From Saprospiraceae bacterium (GTDB lineage: Bacteria > Bacteroidota > Bacteroidia > Chitinophagales > Saprospiraceae), in contig JAHDEQ010000049.1 of NCBI GenBank assembly GCA_020628755.1, positions 10,366-22,787 of the forward strand: DNA of 12,422 bases. The letters run 5' to 3'. Shown in pieces: positions 1 to 6,733 of this stretch (position 1 is its first letter; the number at the start of each line of letters is the position of its first letter). The translations under genes and the position numbers were made by a program. The notes beneath the pieces are model-generated. The model was not told the DNA's origin. It searched no databases and worked only from the letters and a program-made list of their open reading frames with translations.

Positions 1-2843
1 TTGGCCCTAACGGAGCTTCTGCCTCTACATTAGCGAGTTATGCTTCATCAACAACAGTTAGCACGACTACAGTACCAGCAGGTTCTGACGGATATGCAGG
101 CGGTATGTGGACAGTAATTTGTTTGAGCAACAATGGTTGTTCTTCTACCTCAGAACCAGCCGAAGTCATTATTAGCAACCCAATAAGTGCAGCACCATCC
201 AACGATGGACCAGCTTGTGTAGGCGATGATATACAATTGACCGTTGGTTCTGTTACCGATGCAGTTTCATACTCATGGTCAAGTACAAATGGATTTAGTT
301 CTTCTAATCAAAATCCTGTATTGAGCAATGTCACTACAGACGATGCAGATACTTATACCGTAGTAGTAGTAGATGCCAATGGTTGTTCAGGCACAGGTTC
401 TACAACAGTTTCAGTGAGCAATATACCAGCAATTACTGCCATCAGTGTCAATCCTGATGCAAACAGTTGTGTAGCAGGAGATGCCAATATTACATTAAAT
501 CCATCAGTTGATGACGGCGATGGTATGCCAGGTGATACTGGAGGCCCTTATACTTATAACTGGACAGGCGAAAATGGTTTCAACTCAACTAATCAAATGG
601 CAACATTGCCTAATGGCTCTTCGGCTGATAATGGTTCTTATGTATTGGTAGTTACCAATGCAGCAGGTTGTGCTTCTGAACCATTCACTGTAGTAGTTGA
701 TGTTAATGACATACCCAATACTCCAGCTATAGAATTGAGTGAAACAACACTTTGTGCAGGCGATGATTTGGTGTTGAGTACCGAAGGTTACGTTGGAAGC
801 AACGTAACATATACTTGGATGAATGGTACGGCTGTTATTGATAGTACTTCCGTCCCGTCATATACGGTTAACGATGTAAACATCAATGATTCGGGCGATT
901 ATTCTGTTATGGTATCTGTAGATGGTTGTACTTCCAATCCATCGCAGTTAATTCCAGTAACGGTCAACCCTATACCAAATACACCTTCTGTTTTTGGAGA
1001 ATCTTCAATATGTGAAGGAGATATTTTGCAATTGAGTACGACATTCGTTGCAGGTGCCGAATATATTTGGACTGGACCTAACGGCTTTACAGCAAGTATT
1101 TCTAACCCAACAGTATTTCCTGTAGTGGCAGCAAGTGCAGGAGGCTATGCCGTACAAGTCATCATTGATGATTGTCCTTCGGCATTTTCTTTACCTCTAA
1201 ACGTTACGGTGGACGAAGCACCTAACGCACCTACAGTAACTAACAATGGGCCTATCTGTATAGATGATACAGGAGCAGTATTGACACTTAGTGTAACAAC
1301 AGGTACAGCTACTCCTGGCGCAATGTACGAATGGTTTGATGCTCAAACCAATAACTCACTTGGCTCGTCAGGACTTTCAACTAATTTCAATATTACCGAC
1401 TTTAGTACGTATGGTGATGGTGTGTTTGAATTTTATGTAGTGGCCAGCAACAACGATTGTATTTCTAGCCCATCTGTTCCAACAACAGTGGTCTTAAATG
1501 CTATACCAAGTTTGACTGCCAGTGCTGGTGACGACTTAGTAGCTTGCGATGGTAGTTCTGTAACACTCAATGCAGATGCTCCAACAACAGGCATAGGTAC
1601 TTGGACACAAATAAATGGCCCAGCCGTAACGATTGCAAATCCTAATGCACCAAACACTTCAGTAACGGGTATGATGTCAGGAAGTGCCTATACATTCCGT
1701 TGGACACTTTCAAATGGAGCTTGTGGAGACTATAGTTCTGATGATGTTGATGTAATAGTAAACTCGGCCAATCAAACAGCCGAAGCGGGCAACATTGTTG
1801 CCGCTTGCAACGCTGGAACAATCAATTTAGAAGCTGTTCCTGCAAACACAGGCAATGTCGGTACTTGGACGCAATCAGCTACACAAGCACAGCTTGGTAT
1901 CGCAATTGTCAATCCAAACGATCCGAATTCAGAAGTTACAGGATTGATAACAGGCAATACTTACGAGTTTACTTGGACACTATCCAATGATGCTTGCGGC
2001 GATTTCTCTTTTGATATTGTACAAGTAGTCGTAGAAGACAATATGATTAATGCTTCTGCTGGTTCAGATTTTATAGCTTGTGGCGATGGCGATGCAGTTA
2101 TTCAAGCTCAACCCGTAGCGAGTTGTTCAGGAATGTGGACATCACCTAACTCAGAACTTGTTTTTGCAGACGAACTTTCAGAAACAACAGTGGTGATGGA
2201 CTTACAGGCTGGCGAAAATATGCTTGTTTGGACAGTAAATTGTGGTCCTTGTGGTATCAGCATAGATACCTTGATTATTACATTTGAATCAGGAGCGACA
2301 GCAGTACCTGACCAAGCTACCGTTTCTTTCAATAGTACTGTAGAAATAGATGCAATTGCCAATGACCTTTTACCAACCAACTACGAAGTTTCTTTGGTAA
2401 GTGAGCCAAGCAATGGTATGTTGACAGAAACAAGTGAAGGCGTTTGGACTTATACACACCAGAGTTTTGATACAGAATCAGACCAGTTTACTTATCAAGT
2501 ATGTAATACCAGTTGTCCAGATGTTTGTTCGGAGGTCACAACAGTAGGTATCAGTGTAGAAGTTTCAGACGAGTGTATTGTACCGACTATTATTACACCT
2601 AACAATGATAATATCAACGATGCCTTTATAGTACAATGTTTATTTGCTTCTGGCAAATATCCTGATAACAGAGTTGTGATTTATAATCAATGGGGAGACG
2701 AAGTTTTTAGTGCAGACAATTATGAAAATAATTGGAAAGGAACATATAACGGAGAAGATTTACCCGTTGGTACTTACTATTACTTTGTTGATTTAGGAGA
2801 CGGTTCTGATCCTTTAACTGGATTTTTGATTATTGAACGATAA
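1..2843 (+). CDS. Large secreted Ig/PKD-repeat adhesin with type B T9SS (CHU_C) sorting domain, 5'-truncated
   Basis: The reading frame is open from base 3, so the true start lies upstream; 946 residues are visible. About five Ig-like repeats of 80-95 residues (roughly nt 186-1505) carry W..(N/G)GF, a (A/S)G.Y.(V/L).V strand and paired Cys. Three PKD-like repeats follow (about nt 1508-2295), two with the GTWTQ..GP/..NP..PN..VTG pattern, then a cadherin-like module (about nt 2296-2565) with NDLLP and WTYTHQSFD. The C-terminus (about nt 2575-2840) has IITPNNDNINDAF, YNQWGDEVF and GTYYYFV, the gliding-motility-associated CHU_C domain used as a type B T9SS signal. By family knowledge it is exported by T9SS and held at the cell surface, acting in adhesion or gliding like SprB; ligand unknown. 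The PorP/SprF and OmpA genes downstream on the same strand support this. Full length and N-terminal domains cannot be seen. Confidence 0.9.
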   Translation, partial: GPNGASASTLASYASSTTVSTTTVPAGSDGYAGGMWTVICLSNNGCSSTSEPAEVIISNPISAAPSNDGPACVGDDIQLTVGSVTDAVSYSWSSTNGFSSSNQNPVLSNVTTDDADTYTVVVVDANGCSGTGSTTVSVSNIPAITAISVNPDANSCVAGDANITLNPSVDDGDGMPGDTGGPYTYNWTGENGFNSTNQMATLPNGSSADNGSYVLVVTNAAGCASEPFTVVVDVNDIPNTPAIELSETTLCAGDDLVLSTEGYVGSNVTYTWMNGTAVIDSTSVPSYTVNDVNINDSGDYSVMVSVDGCTSNPSQLIPVTVNPIPNTPSVFGESSICEGDILQLSTTFVAGAEYIWTGPNGFTASISNPTVFPVVAASAGGYAVQVIIDDCPSAFSLPLNVTVDEAPNAPTVTNNGPICIDDTGAVLTLSVTTGTATPGAMYEWFDAQTNNSLGSSGLSTNFNITDFSTYGDGVFEFYVVASNNDCISSPSVPTTVVLNAIPSLTASAGDDLVACDGSSVTLNADAPTTGIGTWTQINGPAVTIANPNAPNTSVTGMMSGSAYTFRWTLSNGACGDYSSDDVDVIVNSANQTAEAGNIVAACNAGTINLEAVPANTGNVGTWTQSATQAQLGIAIVNPNDPNSEVTGLITGNTYEFTWTLSNDACGDFSFDIVQVVVEDNMINASAGSDFIACGDGDAVIQAQPVASCSGMWTSPNSELVFADELSETTVVMDLQAGENMLVWTVNCGPCGISIDTLIITFESGATAVPDQATVSFNSTVEIDAIANDLLPTNYEVSLVSEPSNGMLTETSEGVWTYTHQSFDTESDQFTYQVCNTSCPDVCSEVTTVGISVEVSDECIVPTIITPNNDNINDAFIVQCLFASGKYPDNRVVIYNQWGDEVFSADNYENNWKGTYNGEDLPVGTYYYFVDLGDGSDPLTGFLIIER

Positions 2844-2856
2844 AAATAAATTATTA

Positions 2857-2896
2857 GTTCTCTGCCAATAGTTCTTTGAACTATTGGGCAGAGAAC
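2857..2896 (+). terminator. Intercistronic hairpin between adhesin and PorP/SprF gene
   Basis: An 18-nt arm (2857-2874) pairs with 2878-2896 across a 3-nt loop; the only imperfection is one bulged G in the right arm. It starts 14 nt after the adhesin stop and ends 38 nt before the barrel start. No T-run follows on the + strand, so it may be a partial terminator, an RNA-processing site or a 3'-end stabiliser that sets different levels of adhesin and barrel. The structure is certain from the sequence; the function is inferred. Confidence 0.6.
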
Positions 2897-2934
2897 CTCA
2901 TATATCGTTAGCATTAACTGAAAAAAAATATCTT

Positions 2935-3885
2935 ATGAAAAATATCGTCATTACGATTTTGTTCTTGTGTATAGTTGGCATCAGCTATGGTCAACAAGAG
3001 CAACAATACACTCAATTTATGTACAATAAGTTGGGCTACAACCCCGCCTATGCAGGAAGTAACCCTTCTGCTTGTATCACGGGGATTTACCGTAACCAAT
3101 GGTTAGGGATTGAGGGTGCTCCTCAAACCCAAGCCCTAAGTTTCAATGCGCCACTATTTAACCAAAGAGTAGGTGTCGGAATCAATCTCAACCGCAACAC
3201 GATTGGTATTTCTGAACGTTGGACATTAGATGGAGCTTATGCTTATCGTGTTCCTATGGGAAGAGGTTCTTTGGGACTTGGCCTTCAAGGTTCGGTTCGT
3301 TATTTGAGCAATAATTACAACGACCCACGTTTGGAATCAAACATACCAATTGCCTTAGACGGTTCTATACCTGTTGGTGTTCAAAATAAGTATATTCCTA
3401 ACTTTGGAGTAGGAGTATATTATAACACCGAACGTTTTTACTTAGGTTTGTCCTTGCCTCGAATTTTATTAAATAATATTGATTTTAACGACTTATCAGG
3501 AGAAATAGGTAAAGAAGTACGCCATGCTTACTTTATGGCAGGATTGCGTATTCCTATCAATGACAATGTAGCTTTTCAGCCACAAGTTTTACTCAAATAT
3601 GCTGAAAGTTCTCCTTTTGATGCCGACATCAATGCAAGTTTGATTTTTAGCAATCGCTTTACAGCAGGTTTGACTTATCGAGTTGGAGGTTCTTCTCAAA
3701 GTGCAGGCGAATCTATTGATTTGCTATTGGCAGGACAACTCAACGACAATATTTTGATAGGACTATCTTATGATATTACCTTATCAGAATTAAGAGAAAG
3801 TACAAGTGGTAGTATCGAGTTAGTGCTTCGATATTGTTTAGGCAATTCAGAAGGAGAAGACTTTGTGAATCCTCGATTCTTTTAG
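2935..3885 (+). CDS. PorP/SprF family type IX secretion outer-membrane protein
   Basis: This 316-residue protein starts at the ATG followed by a clear signal peptide (K2, a hydrophobic run to about residue 17, cleavage near SYG|QQ at 19/20). The frame extends upstream to a TTG at 2884, but that start lies inside the hairpin and would bury the signal peptide. The mature N-terminus has the family signature: QFMYNKLGYNPAYAGS, then RNQWLGIEGAPQTQ and a run of short amphipathic beta strands ending in an aromatic residue (RFF). The length fits PorP/SprF barrels. These outer-membrane proteins work with T9SS; SprF-like members are needed for secretion or attachment of the type B (CHU_C) protein encoded beside them. 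Position directly after a CHU_C adhesin and 20 bp before an OmpA gene makes it the likely partner of that adhesin; the pairing itself is inference. Confidence 0.92.
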   Translation: MKNIVITILFLCIVGISYGQQEQQYTQFMYNKLGYNPAYAGSNPSACITGIYRNQWLGIEGAPQTQALSFNAPLFNQRVGVGINLNRNTIGISERWTLDGAYAYRVPMGRGSLGLGLQGSVRYLSNNYNDPRLESNIPIALDGSIPVGVQNKYIPNFGVGVYYNTERFYLGLSLPRILLNNIDFNDLSGEIGKEVRHAYFMAGLRIPINDNVAFQPQVLLKYAESSPFDADINASLIFSNRFTAGLTYRVGGSSQSAGESIDLLLAGQLNDNILIGLSYDITLSELRESTSGSIELVLRYCLGNSEGEDFVNPRFF

Positions 3886-3905
3886 CCATACAAATCCTAT
3901 AAACT

Positions 3906-5972
3906 ATGTTTGTAAAAAGGAAAATAATCCCTGCAATAGTAATTTTAATATTAAGTCTGAATGTTGCAGCTTGGTCGCAAGCTGCTTTGGGCAATGCCAC
4001 AGGAGTAAAAGTGACCAATACGGCTAGTATTAATACAGAACATCTAGAGTTTTCACCAAGTTATTATCAAAATGGACTAGTCTATACTACTGCCCAACGC
4101 CAAAGAGGTCGTAGAGACGGTAATATAGATGAAACCTTTTTTGAATTATCTTTTGCCGAATTGGACGGAAACGGAATGCCCATAGAAGGAGAGCAGTTTT
4201 CTATAGAGATGAACTCTCAAGTACATGAAGGGCCAGTCACTTTTAGTCGTGACGGCCGAACCATATTTTTTACACGCAACAATATGGTCAAAGGTATTAC
4301 CAAAGCCGACTCTAATGGCAAAATACGCATGAAAGTATTCAAAGCGACCAAAGGAGCTTTTGATTGGGAAGAGGTTCGAGAACTGCCTTTCAATAATGAC
4401 GAATACGATGTTATGCATCCAACTTTATCTGCCGACGGCAAGATACTTTATTTCACTTCCAATATGCCAGGAAGCATGGGCGGAACGGATATTTGGATGG
4501 TCTCTAAAGATGGTGACAACTACGGTACACCTGTCAATTTAGGCCCTAATGTTAATAGCGATAAAAACGATGCTTTTCCATTCATCCACGAAAGTGGAAC
4601 ACTCTTTTACGCCTCTGAAGGCAAAGGTGGATTGGGTGGTTATGACTTGTTTCAAACGACTAAGACGGGTGAATCTTGGGGTGCAGCAAGCAATTTGGGC
4701 GCGCCACTTAATAGTACAAAAGATGATTTTGGACTTATTATGAATGCAGCAGGTCGGTCAGGCTATTTTACCTCGTCAAGAAATGATGGTAGTGGTAAAG
4801 ATGATATTTATAAATTTGAAGTAGGAGAGGATTTTGTTGGAGGTCCTGCGGCCAGCCTAGCTGGCACGCTACGAGTATTCGATAAAGCCACTGGTGCAAG
4901 AATTGAAGGGGCTGAAGTGCGTGCATTTGAACGAGGAGTAGATGGTCTTTTGGCAGGAGGCGAATTGTATGATGTTGTACTGCTAGGCAATGCCAGCGGC
5001 TCCAATGAATTGACGCTAAAGTTAGTACCCAAAGATGGAGCATTAGTAGGCGACCCTAATTTTTTGACGGATACTCAAGGCGAACATCCTTATACAATGT
5101 CTGTTGACAAACAATACATCTTTTTTGTATCAAAAGAAGGCTATAATACTAAAGAAATGGTTTATACCACAGCAGGTCGACGAGGTGATGTGATAGTCGA
5201 AATACCTTTAGAAAAGAAAACTTGTACCACTATAAGTGGTACTGTTGTGGACACCAAAACAGGTGGTTTGTTACCCAACACTACCATACGCCTTTCAGGA
5301 AATTGCGTTCAGAGTAACAACCTCATCACTTCCGATGCCAATGGTCGTTTTGAGACTTGCCTACCTGTAGGTTGCGAATATACCTTGTCAGGTTCACGTA
5401 CAGGATATACAGATGGTATGAATAAGGTAAATATACCAAACTTCAGCGATGTAACGACTGTTATTCAACTAACACCATTTACGCCGACTCCACCTAATAT
5501 ATCGACACCAAGCTCTGGGCCTAGTTATCCAGGCGGAACAGTACTTGGTGCAGGTTCGACTATTGTTTTGGATAAAATTTACTACGATTTTAATAAGTCT
5601 TCTATACGTAAAGGTGCAGCTAGAGAGCTAGAAGGTTTGTCGAGCATCATGAAGAGTTACCCAAGTATGGAAATAGAACTCATGTCGCATACAGATAGTC
5701 GAGGAACAACAGAATACAATATGAATTTATCACGTCGTAGAGCTGAATCGGCCAAGCGTTATTTGGTGTCACGAGGCGTTGAGGCACGTAGAATTGTAGC
5801 TTTAGGTATGGGCGAAAGCCAGCCTCGAAATGGTTGCTCGGACGGAGTTGCTTGCAACGAAGAAGAGCATCAGTACAATCGTCGAACCGAAGTACGAGTT
5901 GTACGTATCAATGAATCGGTAGAAGTGCGTTATGGCGATAGTGGCCCAGAAGTGATAGACCGAAGAAATTAG
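3906..5972 (+). CDS. OmpA-family protein with PD40 beta-propeller and carboxypeptidase-regulatory-like domains (PorE-like)
   Basis: The 688-residue product begins with a signal peptide (KRK then a hydrophobic stretch, cleavage near WSQA at 23-26). Residues ~46-306 form PD40/TolB-like propeller blades (HEGPVTFSRDGRTIFFT, HPTLSADGKILYFTS, GYFTSSRNDGSGKDDIY). Two carboxypeptidase-regulatory-like folds follow (~317-435 and ~440-522, ISGTVVDTKTGGLLPNTTI), then a Pro/Ser linker and an OmpA peptidoglycan-binding domain (~553-668) with YYDFNKSSIR, HTDSRG (D597), LSRRRA (R612) and NRRTEV; D597 and R612 match the residues that hold diaminopimelate in this family. The order resembles PorE of T9SS (TPR-propeller-CRD-OmpA) but without the TPR part. 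It starts 20 bp after the barrel gene, so it is probably co-transcribed and anchors the outer-membrane complex to the cell wall. The architecture is clear; the T9SS role is inferred from context. Confidence 0.9.
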   Translation: MFVKRKIIPAIVILILSLNVAAWSQAALGNATGVKVTNTASINTEHLEFSPSYYQNGLVYTTAQRQRGRRDGNIDETFFELSFAELDGNGMPIEGEQFSIEMNSQVHEGPVTFSRDGRTIFFTRNNMVKGITKADSNGKIRMKVFKATKGAFDWEEVRELPFNNDEYDVMHPTLSADGKILYFTSNMPGSMGGTDIWMVSKDGDNYGTPVNLGPNVNSDKNDAFPFIHESGTLFYASEGKGGLGGYDLFQTTKTGESWGAASNLGAPLNSTKDDFGLIMNAAGRSGYFTSSRNDGSGKDDIYKFEVGEDFVGGPAASLAGTLRVFDKATGARIEGAEVRAFERGVDGLLAGGELYDVVLLGNASGSNELTLKLVPKDGALVGDPNFLTDTQGEHPYTMSVDKQYIFFVSKEGYNTKEMVYTTAGRRGDVIVEIPLEKKTCTTISGTVVDTKTGGLLPNTTIRLSGNCVQSNNLITSDANGRFETCLPVGCEYTLSGSRTGYTDGMNKVNIPNFSDVTTVIQLTPFTPTPPNISTPSSGPSYPGGTVLGAGSTIVLDKIYYDFNKSSIRKGAARELEGLSSIMKSYPSMEIELMSHTDSRGTTEYNMNLSRRRAESAKRYLVSRGVEARRIVALGMGESQPRNGCSDGVACNEEEHQYNRRTEVRVVRINESVEVRYGDSGPEVIDRRN

Positions 5973-5983
5973 ATGTTACCCAC

Positions 5984-6024
5984 AAAAAAAAAGTGCGATT
6001 GGAACTTCCAATCGCACTTTTTTT
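5984..6024. terminator. Bidirectional intrinsic terminator between convergent genes
   Basis: A perfect stem pairs 5986-6003 with 6007-6024 around a 3-nt loop. Its GC-rich core (GTGCGATTGGA) is flanked by an A-run on the left and a T-run on the right, so it terminates on both strands. It lies 11 bp after the OmpA-family stop, and its T-run overlaps the stop codon of the opposing rhodanese gene, so both transcripts likely end here. Confidence 0.9.
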
Positions 6025-6325
6025 ATGCCCCAAAAGCATCTTGCCAAGCCAATACACCGCCTAATAAATTTCGGACATTGGTATAGCCAAATTGCATCAT
6101 ATAAGCTTTTGCTTGACCACTTCGAGCACCCGAACGGCAATGTACAACAATTTCTTTGTCCTTAAAATCATCGTATTCCTCTACAATCTGTAGAATACCA
6201 CCAACAGGATGCAAGGTTGCGCCCAAGTTAAAAGCATCATACTCGTGTTGCTCTCGCACATCTATAAAAATAAAGTCATCGCCTCGGTCAAGTTTTTCTT
6301 TCAGTTCTTGTACTGTAATATCCAT
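6023..6325 (-). CDS. Single-domain rhodanese-like sulfurtransferase
   Basis: This 100-residue cytoplasmic protein (no signal peptide) is one rhodanese module: IDVREQHEYD near residues 21-30, then HCRSGARS with the active-site Cys63 in a six-residue loop closed by Arg68, then GYTNVRNLLGGVLAW. By family knowledge the cysteine carries a persulfide and transfers sulfur from donors such as thiosulfate to cyanide, thiols or sulfur-trafficking partners; the six-residue loop fits sulfur rather than arsenate/phosphate chemistry. The ATG at 6325 has an -7-like element 17 bp upstream. It is convergent with the OmpA operon and shares its terminator, with no obvious functional tie to either neighbour. Similar to GlpE/PspE-type stand-alone rhodaneses; natural substrate not predictable. 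Confidence 0.93.
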   Translation of the reverse strand: MDITVQELKEKLDRGDDFIFIDVREQHEYDAFNLGATLHPVGGILQIVEEYDDFKDKEIVVHCRSGARSGQAKAYMMQFGYTNVRNLLGGVLAWQDAFGA

Positions 6326-6341
6326 ATTGAATTCTTTTGCG

Positions 6342-6349
6342 CAAAGGTA
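6342..6349 (-). promoter_or_regulatory. Candidate Bacteroidota -7 element for the rhodanese gene
   Basis: On the minus strand the sequence reads TACCTTTG, an exact match to the Bacteroidota TAnnTTTG -7 consensus, 17 bp ahead of the ATG at 6325, which implies a very short leader. No clear TTG is found at the usual -33 distance, so the call rests on one box. Confidence 0.4.
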
Positions 6350-6409
6350 AGAAATGAGTTTGGAATAAGGTCGTAAATTTCGGATAGATTACGATTAGAG
6401 ATTTGAGTA

Positions 6410-6467
6410 ATGTATCACAGACTTTAGTCTGTCTTATCTTTAAAACAGACTAAAGTCTGTGATACAT
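6410..6467. repeat. Palindromic repeat element, family 1, copy 1
   Basis: Perfect 23-bp inverted arms (6410-6432 and 6445-6467) flank a 12-nt loop. Each arm contains a nested palindrome, CAGACT-TT-AGTCTG on the left and CAGACT-AA-AGTCTG on the right, so the half-site occurs four times. It lies about 85 bp upstream of the rhodanese start. It carries no ORF and no T-run. A second diverged copy is at 6672-6721, so it is a repeat family (REP- or MITE-like) rather than a single terminator. Confidence 0.8.
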
Positions 6468-6473
6468 TGGCCT

Positions 6474-6517
6474 TTAGTTCGTCGAAGTTTAGTTTACAAC
6501 TTCGATGCTATACACTT
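6474..6517. repeat. Small hairpin repeat, family 2, copy A
   Basis: The segment begins TTAGTTCGTCGAAGTT and ends AACTTCGATGCTATACACTT, with an 8-bp stem (6482-6489 with 6498-6505). The same framework recurs at 6567-6606. It interrupts sequence that is otherwise shared between the two family 1 surroundings, as if inserted there. Confidence 0.65.
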
Positions 6518-6531
6518 ATCGAATTTCATCA

Positions 6532-6560
6532 TTATCGAGCCAACATCAATTTTTGATGAT
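6532..6560 (-). repeat. 29-bp duplicate of the 3' end of the T9SS protein gene
   Basis: These 29 bp are identical to 6734-6762, the stop codon and last codons of the 844-residue secreted protein gene. Read on the minus strand in the same frame, the copy still encodes HQKLMLAR followed by stop. It has no gene body attached, so it is a remnant of a local duplication or of a lost paralogue. Confidence 0.75.
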
Positions 6561-6566
6561 AAATTC

Positions 6567-6606
6567 TTAGTTCGTCGCAGTTTCCAAACTGCGATGCCAT
6601 ACACTT
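6567..6606. repeat. Small hairpin repeat, family 2, copy B
   Basis: It has the same framework as copy A (TTAGTTCGTCG...CGATGCCATACACTT), with stem 6575-6582 pairing 6587-6594. Where copy A has an A-T pair in the stem, copy B has C-G, and both sides differ together, so the pairing is kept. Confidence 0.65.
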
Positions 6607-6671
6607 TATTTTTTTGAGCGAATTATATTGCAGAAGTAATCTGCGAGAAGGATTAGAACAAGAGTTTACGA

Positions 6672-6721
6672 GTACCACAGACTTTAGTTATAAAGATAAG
6701 ACAGACTAAAGTCTGTGGTAC
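6672..6721. repeat. Palindromic repeat element, family 1, copy 2
   Basis: 17-bp perfect arms (6672-6688, 6705-6721) flank a 16-nt loop. The arms match copy 1 except at a position that differs on both sides (GTATCAC/GTGATAC in copy 1, GTACCAC/GTGGTAC here). The loop matches the reverse complement of the copy 1 loop with a few bases lost. It starts 13 bp past the stop of the secreted T9SS protein gene, so it could also shape that transcript's 3' end, but no T-run follows on the minus strand. Confidence 0.8.
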
Positions 6722-6733
6722 ATTAGCCGAATT

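Noticed and set aside
360..372. GTA triplet run in the adhesin as a variable microsatellite
   Set aside because: Only about four units and a multiple of three, encoding a Val run in a beta strand; unlikely to be a switch.
1433..2380. Minus-strand ORFs opposite the adhesin
   Set aside because: They are antisense shadows of a repetitive low-stop coding region; no signal peptide logic or family similarity.
2884..2934. Upstream extension of the PorP/SprF gene from TTG
   Set aside because: It would start inside a hairpin arm and put 17 residues before a textbook signal peptide; ATG at 2935 fits better.
6410..6721. CRISPR-like array
   Set aside because: Only two palindrome copies, diverged and differently sized, with no regular spacers and no cas genes nearby.
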